From Corynebacterium uterequi (GTDB taxonomy: Bacteria > Actinomycetota > Actinomycetes > Mycobacteriales > Mycobacteriaceae): a DNA stretch of 64,000 bases. The position numbers and the translations under genes are program-made. This document shows positions 50,775 to 59,055 of the stretch, one piece after another. Within the stretch, counting starts at the first letter, position 1. The number at the start of each line of letters is the position of its first letter. The notes below the pieces were generated by a model. That model made no database searches. It saw nothing but the letters and a program-made list of their open reading frames with translations, and was not told where the DNA came from. The stretch is taken from NCBI RefSeq assembly GCF_001021065.1, contig NZ_CP011546.1, forward strand, positions 434,001-498,000, given 5' to 3'.

Positions 50775-51134
50775 TTGGATACCACAGCAATACACTGGCC
50801 CAGTTACCGCTCAGAGCTGGCCCGACGGGTGCGCGACACGCGCGTGATGCGGGGGATCAGCCAGCAGCGCCTGGCCCGGCTGGCGGGCCTGTCGCGCAAC
50901 GCGCTCGGCCAGCTGGAGTCGCCCGACGGCCCGAGCCCGCGGGTGTCCACGCTCTACAAGGTGGCTTTTGCCCTCGACGTCCCGCCGATGGTGATCCTTC
51001 CCGCGGTGGGGTTGCCCGTGTTTGGGCAGTGTCCGGTGGAGCGGCCGCCCTACGCGGTGAGCTGGCCCTGCAGCCCGGCGGACGTCGAGCCCTTCGACGC
51101 CTCGCTGAAGTGGGGGCTTCACCCGGACGATTAG
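50775..51134 (+). CDS. Small XRE-type helix-turn-helix protein
   Basis: 119 residues. The HTH (about 15-70) reads VRDTRVMRGISQQRLARLAG, then SRNALGQLESPD and STLYKVAFALDVP. The short C-terminal part (PVFGQCPVERPPYAVSWPC) has two cysteines. The start is TTG 50775, preceded by GGGGGGA at 5 nt; no ATG or GTG lies nearby in frame. It lies 35 nt behind upp and may be cotranscribed. Target genes are unknown. Confidence 0.82.
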   Translation: MDTTAIHWPSYRSELARRVRDTRVMRGISQQRLARLAGLSRNALGQLESPDGPSPRVSTLYKVAFALDVPPMVILPAVGLPVFGQCPVERPPYAVSWPCSPADVEPFDASLKWGLHPDD

Positions 51135-51188
51135 TGAACAGCTTAGTCTAGTACTACACTTTCCCACAGATTTTCGCCGAGGAAGACT

Positions 51189-52388
51189 GTGGGAAGGATG
51201 GCGCCGGCCATGTCGATCACCGAACACGTGAACGCGTGGCTGCGCGAGCACTACGACGACGTCATCTCCTGGCGGCGGCACATCCACTCCCACCCGGAGC
51301 TGTCCGGACACGAACACGCCACCACCGAGTTCCTCGCCGGCATCCTGCGCGCCCACGGGCTTACCCCCCACCTCTTCCCGGGCACCGGGCTCATGGTCGA
51401 CATCGGCCCCGCCGGCGGCGACCGCTTGGCCTTCCGTGCTGACATCGACGCCCTGCCCATCGTCGAGGCCACCGGCCTAGAGTTCTCCTCCATCCACCAC
51501 GGCGTGTCCCATTCCTGCGGCCATGACGTCCACACCACCATCGCTCTGGCGCTCGCCTGCGCCCTGGCTGGCGCCGACCTCCCGCAGGGCGTGCGGATCA
51601 TCTTCCAGCCCGCCGAGGAGGTCATCGAAGGCGGGGCGACGGACGTCATCGCCTGGGGTGCGCTGGAGGGGGTGCGCACTCTCTACGCCGTGCACGTCGA
51701 ACCGAAGCTGCGAGTGGGCACTGTCGGCGTGCGCACCGGGGCGATCACCTCCGCCACCGACATCGTCGAGATCGAGGTCACCGGCCCTGGCGGGCACACC
51801 TCACGCCCGCACCTGTCCGCCGACGTCATCTACGGCCTCGGCACGCTGGTCACCCAGCTGCCGGCCCTGCTGTCGCGACGGGTGGACCCGCGCACCGGCA
51901 CCGTGCTCGTCTTTGGGCAGATCGAGTCCGGTTTCGCTGCCAACGCCATCCCCCAATCGGGCCGGGTGCGCGGTACCGTGCGCACCTCCGACATCGCGAC
52001 GTGGCGGGTCATTGAGGGCCTGCTCGACGAGCTCGTCACCGCCACGCTAGCCCCGACCGGGTGTGGCCACGTCTTCCGCTACACCCGCGGTGTTCCCCCC
52101 GTGCTCAACGACGACGTCGCCACCGCCCTGCTCGCCGACGCCGGGCGGCGCGTCGACCCGCAGGCCATCATCGAGGCGCCCCAATCCAGCGGCGGGGAGG
52201 ATTTCTCCTGGTACCTGGAGCATGTTCCCGGCTGCATGGCCCGGCTCGGGTGCTGGTCGGGGGAGGGCGACCGTGGAGATCTGCACCAAGGTGACCTGCT
52301 CGTCGACGAGCGTGCCATCGCTGTGGGGGTAAGGCTGTTTGCCTCCGTTGCGGAGGAATACTGCTCCACAGGGTTGGCTAACCGCTAG
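51189..52388 (+). CDS. M20-family amidohydrolase
   Basis: 399 residues. Motifs are WRRHIHSHPELSGHE, the metal site HSCGHDVHTT, IIFQPAEEVIEGG and the late SSGGEDFSWYLEH. Together they place it with hippurate/amino-acid amidohydrolases and peptidases that use two metal ions. The dimerisation (lid) domain covers about 185-290. Substrate unknown. GTG 51189 has GAGGA at 5 nt; ATG 51198 and ATG 51210 are weaker alternatives. Not near any obvious pathway partner. Confidence 0.88.
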   Translation: MGRMAPAMSITEHVNAWLREHYDDVISWRRHIHSHPELSGHEHATTEFLAGILRAHGLTPHLFPGTGLMVDIGPAGGDRLAFRADIDALPIVEATGLEFSSIHHGVSHSCGHDVHTTIALALACALAGADLPQGVRIIFQPAEEVIEGGATDVIAWGALEGVRTLYAVHVEPKLRVGTVGVRTGAITSATDIVEIEVTGPGGHTSRPHLSADVIYGLGTLVTQLPALLSRRVDPRTGTVLVFGQIESGFAANAIPQSGRVRGTVRTSDIATWRVIEGLLDELVTATLAPTGCGHVFRYTRGVPPVLNDDVATALLADAGRRVDPQAIIEAPQSSGGEDFSWYLEHVPGCMARLGCWSGEGDRGDLHQGDLLVDERAIAVGVRLFASVAEEYCSTGLANR

Positions 52389-52443
52389 GCTGGGGGTGCT
52401 GACGCGTCCAAACATCCGGCCTGAAAGGTTCTGACGACTTCCC

Positions 52444-53850
52444 ATGAAAAAGCGCATTGTGATCATCGGTGGCGGCCCCGCGGGATACGAAGCGGCGCTG
52501 GTGGGAGCGAACCTCGGGGCGGACATCACCCTGGTGGAAAAACAAGGCGTGGGCGGCAGCTCGGTGCTCTACGACTGCGTGCCGTCGAAATCTTTCATTG
52601 CGGGCGCGAACATCAAAACCGACCTGCGTCGCGCCGAGGACATGGAACTCAACGCCGGCATCGGCAACACGAGCCTGTCGCTGACCGCGCTTAACGCCCG
52701 CGTCGTCGAGCTCGCTAACCGCCAGTCCGCCGACATCCACCAGCAGATGCAACGCGCCGGCGTGAGGGTCATCGACGGCCTCGGCTACTTCGCCGAGGAA
52801 CAGTCGACGACCACCATTCACCACGTCACCGTGGACCTCACCGAGGGCGGCACTGAAACCCTCGAATGCGACATCGTCCTCGTCGCCACCGGCGCCAGCC
52901 CGCGCGTGCTACCTAAGGCGCGGCCCGACGGCGACCGGATCTTCAACTGGCAGCAGGTGTACACCCTCACCGAGTTGCCCGAACACCTCGTGGTCGTCGG
53001 ATCCGGCGTCACCGGCGCCGAATTCGTCTCCGCCTTCGCCGAGCTCGGCGTCGAGGTCACCATGGTGGCCTCTAGGGATAGGATCCTGCCCCACGACGAC
53101 GCCGACGCCGCCGACACGCTGGAGCGAGTCCTCGCCGAGCGGGGCGTCAAACTAGAAAAGCACGCGCGCGTCGACGAGGTCGTCAACACCGGCGACGGCG
53201 TCATCGTGCGCACCGAGGACGGCCGCGTCATCCACGGCTCCCACGCGCTGATGTCCATCGGCTCTGTCCCCAACACGGCCAACCTCGGCCTCGACAAGCT
53301 CGGAGTCGACACGACCCCCAGCGGCCACATCAAGGTCGACCGGGTGTCAAGGACCAACATCTCCTCCATCTACGCCGCCGGCGACTGTTCCGACCTCATG
53401 CCGTTGGCCTCCGTCGCCGCCATGCAGGGCCGCGTGGCCATGTACCACGCCCTCGGCGAGGGCGTGTCCCCGATCCGGCTCAAGACCGTCGGCCAGGCCG
53501 TCTTCACCCGCCCCGAAATCGCCACCGTCGGCCTCAGTGAGCGGGAGATCGCCGACCGGCAAATCCCCGCCCGGACCATCACGCTGCCGCTGGCGTCGAA
53601 CCCGCGCGCCAAGATGCGCTCGCTGCGCCACGGTTTCGTCAAGATCTTCTGCCGCCGCGGTTCAGGCATCGTCATCGGCGGCGTCGTCGTCGCGCCCATC
53701 GCCTCGGAGCTCATCACCACCATCTCCCTGGCCGTCTCCCGGCAGCTCACCGTCACCGACCTGGCCGAAACCTTCTCCGTCTACCCCTCGATGTCCGGCT
53801 CCATCACCGAAGCCGCCCGGCGGCTCATCGGCACCGACGACCTCGCCTAA
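52444..53850 (+). CDS. lpdA: LpdA-type flavoprotein, NAD(P)H-quinone dehydrogenase
   Basis: 468 residues of the flavoprotein disulfide-reductase fold: FAD motif IIGGGPAGYEA, NAD motif VVVGSGVTGAEF, GVSPIRLKTV and the C-terminal dimer domain. The redox disulfide is absent: the active loop reads GVGGSSVLYDCVPSKS, keeping only the second Cys. The same loss is seen in M. tuberculosis LpdA (Rv3303c), a quinone reductase, so it is not a dihydrolipoamide dehydrogenase. It overlaps the convergent prpR by 4 bp. Confidence 0.9.
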   Translation: MKKRIVIIGGGPAGYEAALVGANLGADITLVEKQGVGGSSVLYDCVPSKSFIAGANIKTDLRRAEDMELNAGIGNTSLSLTALNARVVELANRQSADIHQQMQRAGVRVIDGLGYFAEEQSTTTIHHVTVDLTEGGTETLECDIVLVATGASPRVLPKARPDGDRIFNWQQVYTLTELPEHLVVVGSGVTGAEFVSAFAELGVEVTMVASRDRILPHDDADAADTLERVLAERGVKLEKHARVDEVVNTGDGVIVRTEDGRVIHGSHALMSIGSVPNTANLGLDKLGVDTTPSGHIKVDRVSRTNISSIYAAGDCSDLMPLASVAAMQGRVAMYHALGEGVSPIRLKTVGQAVFTRPEIATVGLSEREIADRQIPARTITLPLASNPRAKMRSLRHGFVKIFCRRGSGIVIGGVVVAPIASELITTISLAVSRQLTVTDLAETFSVYPSMSGSITEAARRLIGTDDLA

Positions 53851-55160
53851 CGCGTAAGGTAACGCTCCTCCCGCGACTCCGCGAAGTCCACCACCACCTC
53901 CCGGCCCGCCTGCGGAAACGCCCGCTGCGGGCACCCCGAGCGCGCACACACGGAACACCCCGGACCGATCGGGGTGGCCGCCTCGGGGCTCAAATCCAAC
54001 CCGTCCGAATACACCAACTGGTGCGCCCGGTCTAGGTCGCACCCCAGCGCCACCGCGAACTCTTTCCGGGGGCGGCCGAACCCGCGCGACGCTCCCGCCA
54101 CGTAGCGCGCCACCCACAGATACGACCGGCCGTCGGGCATCGACGTCACCTGCCGCGTCACCCGATTCGGAGTCTCGAACGCGCGGTGGATCACCCACAG
54201 CGGGCACGTGCCCGAACTGCGCGAAAAATGAAAACTCGTCGCCGACTGATACTTCGAGATATTGCCGGCCCGATCCGTGCGCACGAAGAACAGCGGCACG
54301 CCGCGCGAGCCCGGCCTCTGCAGGCTCGACAGTCGCTGGCACGTCGACTCGAAACTGGTCGAAAACCGATACGACAACTTATCCACGTCGTAGCGCGTCT
54401 CCTCCGCCTGGTCGAGGAATTCCGTGTACGGCAAGGTCACCGCCGCCGCGAAGTACTGCGCCAACCCCAGCCGCGCGATCGCTTGCGCCTCCGTCGACGC
54501 CAAGTCGTCCACCAAACCGTCGAGGCTGCCTCGATGCACCGTCAGCGCGTAATGCAGCGCCATCTCGAAGCACAGCTGCGATTCGCGCAACCCCGTGCGC
54601 AGCGTCAGAGTGCGGGTATCGACGTCGAACCGCCGCCGCGGCCCGCTGGTGTCTCCCCGAAAGTTGACCGTCACCCCGGCGTCCCGGTCCAGCCGCTCCG
54701 ACAACCGCCCCACCCGCAACTGCGGCGAACCCAACGACGCCGCCAACCGCTCGCCGGCGACGTCCAGCTCATGAATGTAGTGCCGCGCCTGGAAGAAGTA
54801 GTTCTGGGCCTGCGCGTAGGCGCTCGGCGCCGACGGCTGCGGGGGAGTGCGGATGAGCCGCTGCGCCACCTCCGGGTAGCGGCTGGCGATGTCCGCGAGC
54901 TGCTCCGACGGCACCCCCGGCAGCGCCTCCCGCAGCGCGGCGACGGTGCGCGCATCCCGATCCGCCGAAAAATAGGACGCATCGACGTCGAACGCCTCCG
55001 ATAACGCCAGCAGCACGGCGACGCTCAGCGGGCGCTGGTCGTTTTCTAACTGGTTGAGGTAGCTGGTGGAGATGTTCAGCCGACGCGCCATCTCCGCCTG
55101 CGTGAGCCGACTGCCGCGGCGCAGCGTCCGGATTCGTCCCCCCGCGAAGAGCTTGGTCAT
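53847..55160 (-). CDS. prpR: PrpR/RamB-type regulator of propionate metabolism
   Basis: A 437-residue ScfR-family regulator. The N-terminal XRE HTH (about 5-62) has RLTQAEMARRLNISTSYLNQ. The middle ImmA-like domain contains QLCFEMALHYAL, which lacks the protease HExxH. The C-terminal domain has a cysteine cluster, CSVCARSGCP; M. tuberculosis PrpR binds an iron-sulfur cluster and acyl-CoA with this type of domain (from memory). Divergent from prpDBC, which it most likely activates in response to propionyl-CoA. RamB is the close paralogue to exclude. ATG 55160 follows AGGGG. Confidence 0.85.
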   Translation of the reverse strand: MTKLFAGGRIRTLRRGSRLTQAEMARRLNISTSYLNQLENDQRPLSVAVLLALSEAFDVDASYFSADRDARTVAALREALPGVPSEQLADIASRYPEVAQRLIRTPPQPSAPSAYAQAQNYFFQARHYIHELDVAGERLAASLGSPQLRVGRLSERLDRDAGVTVNFRGDTSGPRRRFDVDTRTLTLRTGLRESQLCFEMALHYALTVHRGSLDGLVDDLASTEAQAIARLGLAQYFAAAVTLPYTEFLDQAEETRYDVDKLSYRFSTSFESTCQRLSSLQRPGSRGVPLFFVRTDRAGNISKYQSATSFHFSRSSGTCPLWVIHRAFETPNRVTRQVTSMPDGRSYLWVARYVAGASRGFGRPRKEFAVALGCDLDRAHQLVYSDGLDLSPEAATPIGPGCSVCARSGCPQRAFPQAGREVVVDFAESREERYLTR

Positions 55161-55195
55161 GGTCTGGCACCCCTATGGAAATCCGGTGTGAACTG

Positions 55196-55205
55196 GCAAA
55201 TTTGC
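55196..55205. promoter_or_regulatory. Candidate PrpR operator
   Basis: The perfect palindrome GCAAATTTGC lies in the 172-bp prpR-prpD divergent region, 36 bp from the prpR start. It contains the TTTGC/GCAAA half-sites reported for RamB and mycobacterial PrpR. Confidence 0.5.
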
Positions 55206-55332
55206 TCACTTCGCACATTCGCCGCACTAATGCCACTTAACTATACATCCTTCGCTATGAGGTTGGACACGTTTTCGCGGTTAGGGTGATCTGCAACCGA
55301 TTCGCCCCGCCCGCAATGCCGAAGGAGCAGCC

Positions 55333-56835
55333 GTGATCAACCACACCGTGCGCACCCACCCCAGCGCCGAAGACTTCCCCTACGAAGAGCACCTCGCCTA
55401 CAAAATCGCCCGCGTCGCCGCCGACGACGTCGCCGTCCCCACCGACACCGCCGAGATGATCATCAACCGCATCATCGACAACGCCGCCGTCGCCGTCGCC
55501 TCCATCACCCGCCGCCCGCCCACCGTCGCCCGTCGCCAAGCACAGGCCCACCCCGCCGCCGACGGCCGCGGCGCCACCGTCTTCGGCATCCCGGGACGCG
55601 TCTCCGCCGAATGGGCGGCCTGGGCCAACGGCACCGCCGTCCGCGAACTCGACTTCCACGACACCTTCCTCGCCGCCGAATACTCCCACCCCGGCGACAA
55701 CATCCCGCCGATCCTCGCCGTCGCGCAACACGCGAATAAGAAAGGTATCGACCTCCTGCGCGGACTTGCCACCGGCTACGAAATCCAGGTCAACCTCGTG
55801 CGCGGCATGAGCCTGCACGCCCACAAGATCGACCACGTCGCGCACCTCGGGCCGTCCGCGGCCGCCGGCATCGGCACGCTCCTCGGCCTCGACGTCGACA
55901 CCATCTACCAGGCCGTCGGCCAGGCCCTGCACACCACCACCGCCACCCGCCAGTCCCGCAAGGGGCTCATCTCCTCCTGGAAGGCCTACGCGCCCGCCTT
56001 CGCGGGGAAGATGGCCATCGAAGCCGTCGACCGCACCATGCGCGGCGAAGGCGCCCCCGCGCCGATCTGGGAAGGCGAAGACGGCGTCATCGCCTGGCTC
56101 CTCGCCGGACCCGAGCACACCTACACCATCCCGCTGCCCGCCGACGGTGAGGAAAAACGCGCCATCCTCGACACCTTCACCAAGGAACACTCCGCCGAAT
56201 ACCAGGCGCAGGCCATCATCGACCTCGCCCGCCGCCTGCGCGGACGCATCGGCAACCTCGGTGACATCGAATCCATCGTGCTGCACACGTCGCACCACAC
56301 GCACTACGTGATCGGTACCGGCGCCGGCGACCCGCAAAAGATGGACCCGACGGCGTCGCGCGAGACCCTCGACCACTCCATCATGTACATCTTCGCCGTC
56401 GCGTTGGAGGACGGTAAGTGGCACCACGTCGACTCCTACGCCCCGGAGCGCGCCGCCCGGCCGGAGACCGTCGCACTGTGGCACAAGATCTCCACCGTCG
56501 AAGACCCCGAATGGACCCGCCGCTACCTCAGCACCGACCCCGCCGAGAAGGCTTTCGGCGGCCGTGCCGTCATCACCCTGCGCGACGGCACCGTCATCGA
56601 GGACGAGATCGCCCTCGCCGACGCCCACCCCGGCGGCGCCCGGCCCTTCGGCCGCGAGCAGTACATCGCCAAGTTCCGCGAGCTGGCCGACGGCGTCGTC
56701 ACCGCCGCTGAGCAGGACCGCTTCCTGGCCGCCGCCGAGAACCTCGCCGACCTCACCGACCTCACCGAGCTCAACATCGTCGTCTCCGACGACATCCTCG
56801 CGCAGGCCCCCGACACCCCGGAAGGACTGTTCTAA
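55333..56835 (+). CDS. prpD: 2-methylcitrate dehydratase
   Basis: A 500-residue MmgE/PrpD-family enzyme that dehydrates 2-methylcitrate in the methylcitrate cycle. Family blocks are [40 protein letters not shown] and [18 protein letters not shown]. The start is GTG 55333 with GAAGGAG. It shares one base with prpB (TAATG), so it is translationally coupled. First gene of prpDBC. Confidence 0.95.
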   Translation: MINHTVRTHPSAEDFPYEEHLAYKIARVAADDVAVPTDTAEMIINRIIDNAAVAVASITRRPPTVARRQAQAHPAADGRGATVFGIPGRVSAEWAAWANGTAVRELDFHDTFLAAEYSHPGDNIPPILAVAQHANKKGIDLLRGLATGYEIQVNLVRGMSLHAHKIDHVAHLGPSAAAGIGTLLGLDVDTIYQAVGQALHTTTATRQSRKGLISSWKAYAPAFAGKMAIEAVDRTMRGEGAPAPIWEGEDGVIAWLLAGPEHTYTIPLPADGEEKRAILDTFTKEHSAEYQAQAIIDLARRLRGRIGNLGDIESIVLHTSHHTHYVIGTGAGDPQKMDPTASRETLDHSIMYIFAVALEDGKWHHVDSYAPERAARPETVALWHKISTVEDPEWTRRYLSTDPAEKAFGGRAVITLRDGTVIEDEIALADAHPGGARPFGREQYIAKFRELADGVVTAAEQDRFLAAAENLADLTDLTELNIVVSDDILAQAPDTPEGLF

Positions 56836-57767
56836 TGCCCCTGTTCGCCCCCGCCACGACGCCCCACGAACGACGCGTCGCGCTGCGCGACTCGCTAACC
56901 GCCGACGCGATCACCACCCTGCCCGGCGCGTTCAACCCCCTGACCGCCCGGCTCATCGAGGACCTTGGCCTGTTCAGCGGCGTGTACGTCTCCGGCGCCG
57001 TGCTCGCCAACGACCTCGGCTTGCCCGACATCGGGCTGACCACCCTCACCGAAGTCGCCACCCGCGCTGGGCACATCGCCCGCGCCACGACCCTGCCCGT
57101 GCTCGTTGACGCCGACACCGGATTCGGCGAACCGATGTCCGCCGCCCGCACCGTCGCCGAGTTTGAAAGCGCCGGCCTTGCCGGTTGCCATTTCGAAGAC
57201 CAGGTCAACCCCAAGCGCTGCGGCCACCTCGACGGCAAGGAAGTCGTCCCCACCGAGGTCATGGTGCGCCGCATCGCCGCCGCCGCCACCGAGCGCCGCG
57301 ACGACGCCTTCGTCATCTGCGCCCGCACGGATGCCGCCGGCATCGAATCCGTCGACGCCGCCATCGCCCGCGCCAAGGCCTACGCCGACGCCGGCGCCGA
57401 CCTCATCTTCACCGAAGCCCTCTACACCCTCGACGACTTCAAGCGCTTCCGCGACGCCGTCGACACCCCGCTGCTGGCCAACATGACCGAATTCGGAAAA
57501 ACCGAACTCATCCCCGCCGGCACCCTCGAAGACATCGGCTACAACGCGGTCATCTACCCGGTGACCACCCTGCGCATCGCGATGGGCGCCGTCGAACAAG
57601 CCCTCACCGACATCGGCACCACCGGCACCCAGACCGCGTGGCTGGACCGAATGCAGCACCGCTCCCGGCTCTACGAGCTGGTCAACTACGCCGGCTACAA
57701 CGCCGTCGACTCCGCCCTCTTCACCTACTCGCCCGACACCTACGGGTCCACCTTCGACACCCACTAA
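56835..57767 (+). CDS. prpB: Methylisocitrate lyase
   Basis: A 310-residue lyase of the isocitrate lyase/PEP mutase superfamily, splitting 2-methylisocitrate to pyruvate and succinate. Catalytic Cys129 is in PKRCGHL. Mg-binding acids lie in LVDADTGFGEP (Asp92, Asp94), with CHFEDQVNPK and VICARTDAAG nearby. Its ATG overlaps the prpD stop. prpC follows 11 nt later. Confidence 0.95.
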   Translation: MPLFAPATTPHERRVALRDSLTADAITTLPGAFNPLTARLIEDLGLFSGVYVSGAVLANDLGLPDIGLTTLTEVATRAGHIARATTLPVLVDADTGFGEPMSAARTVAEFESAGLAGCHFEDQVNPKRCGHLDGKEVVPTEVMVRRIAAAATERRDDAFVICARTDAAGIESVDAAIARAKAYADAGADLIFTEALYTLDDFKRFRDAVDTPLLANMTEFGKTELIPAGTLEDIGYNAVIYPVTTLRIAMGAVEQALTDIGTTGTQTAWLDRMQHRSRLYELVNYAGYNAVDSALFTYSPDTYGSTFDTH

Positions 57768-57778
57768 GGAGAACAATC

Positions 57779-58921
57779 ATGTCCGACACCAAGATCTACA
57801 AGGGCCTCGCCGGCGTCGTCGCAGACTACACCGCCGTGTCCAAAGTCAACCCCGACACCAACTCCCTGCTCTACCGCGGCTACCCCGTCCAGGACCTCGC
57901 CGCGAACTGCAGCTTCGAAGAAGTCGCCTACCTCCTGTGGCACGGCGAGCTGCCCACCGCCGAGCAACTCGTCGAATTCAAAAAAGAATGCTGGAACAGC
58001 CGCGAGCTCAACCAGCGCACCATCGACGTCGTCATGTCCATGCCCCTGGACTGCCACCCCATGGACGTGCTGCGCTGCGCCATCTCCTTCCTCGGCGCCG
58101 ACGACGAATACCACTTCACCGAAAGCATCGAGCACATCAAGAAAACCGGACGCGCGCTGCTGTCGAAGATCCCCACCATCGTCGCCCTCGACATCCGCCG
58201 CCGCCGCGGCGAAGGCTACATCACCCCGCGCAACGACCTCGGCTTCACCGAAAACTTCCTGTGGATGGTCTTCGGCGACGGTCCCGACTCGCCCCTCAAC
58301 AAGCCCGGCGACGTCGAATGCTTCGACAAGTCCATGATCCTCTACGCCGAGCACTCCTTCAACGCCTCCACCTTCGCCGCGCGCGTCGTCACCTCCACCC
58401 AATCCGACGTCTGGTCCTCCATCGTCGCCGCCATCGGCGCCCTCAAGGGCCCACTCCACGGAGGCGCCAACGAAGCCGTCATGCACACCATGATCGAGAT
58501 CGACGACCCCGCCCGCGCCGACGACTGGGCCAAAGCCAAGCTCGCCCGCAAGGAACTCGTCATGGGCTTCGGCCACCGCGTCTACAAGAAGGGCGACTCC
58601 CGCGTCCCCACCATGGAAGCCGCCTTCAAAAAGCTCGCCTCCGAGCACCCCGGCTCCGAAAAGTGGGTCGAGATGTACGACATCCTCGCCCAAACCATGT
58701 ACGACAACACCTCCATCAACATCCGGCCGAACCTCGACTTCCCCACCGGCCCCGCCTACTACATCATGGGCTTCGACATCCCCTTCTTCACCCCCATCTT
58801 CGTCATGTCTCGCATCACCGGGTGGACCGCCCACATCATCGAGCAATACGAAAACAACTCCCTCATCCGCCCGCTCTCCGCCTACAACGGCCGCGACCAG
58901 CGTGAGGTCCCGACAGCCTAA
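57779..58921 (+). CDS. prpC: 2-methylcitrate synthase
   Basis: A 380-residue citrate-synthase-fold enzyme condensing propionyl-CoA with oxaloacetate. Family blocks are VQDLAANCSFEEVAYLLWHG, GPLHGGANEAVMHTM and GFGHRVYKKGD, which hold the catalytic histidines, with the late Asp near NLDFPTGPAYY. ATG 57779 follows AAGGAG; the open frame upstream is a shadow of prpB. It ends the prp operon at a strong hairpin. Confidence 0.95.
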   Translation: MSDTKIYKGLAGVVADYTAVSKVNPDTNSLLYRGYPVQDLAANCSFEEVAYLLWHGELPTAEQLVEFKKECWNSRELNQRTIDVVMSMPLDCHPMDVLRCAISFLGADDEYHFTESIEHIKKTGRALLSKIPTIVALDIRRRRGEGYITPRNDLGFTENFLWMVFGDGPDSPLNKPGDVECFDKSMILYAEHSFNASTFAARVVTSTQSDVWSSIVAAIGALKGPLHGGANEAVMHTMIEIDDPARADDWAKAKLARKELVMGFGHRVYKKGDSRVPTMEAAFKKLASEHPGSEKWVEMYDILAQTMYDNTSINIRPNLDFPTGPAYYIMGFDIPFFTPIFVMSRITGWTAHIIEQYENNSLIRPLSAYNGRDQREVPTA

Positions 58922-58938
58922 CCACCCCAGCCACCCAC

Positions 58939-58978
58939 GATGACCGCCTCACCCACACCCCGGGGTGAGTCGGTCATC
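58939..58978 (+). terminator. Strong hairpin after prpDBC
   Basis: Arms 58939-58954 and 58963-58978 (GATGACCG-c-CTCACCC / GGGTGAG-t-CGGTCATC), 15 pairs with one mismatch and an 8-nt loop, 17 nt after the prpC stop. Confidence 0.85.
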
Positions 58979-59055
58979 AATCGTTAACCTAGAACGAACA
59001 CCCTCCCAATCCGCCCCCAACGTGTTCTAACTAACACAGAAAGGACCTCGCGCCC

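Noticed and set aside
57185..57778. Long N-terminal extension of prpC within prpB
   Set aside because: Arg/His-rich shadow of prpB. ATG 57779 has AAGGAG and matches the methylcitrate synthase N terminus.
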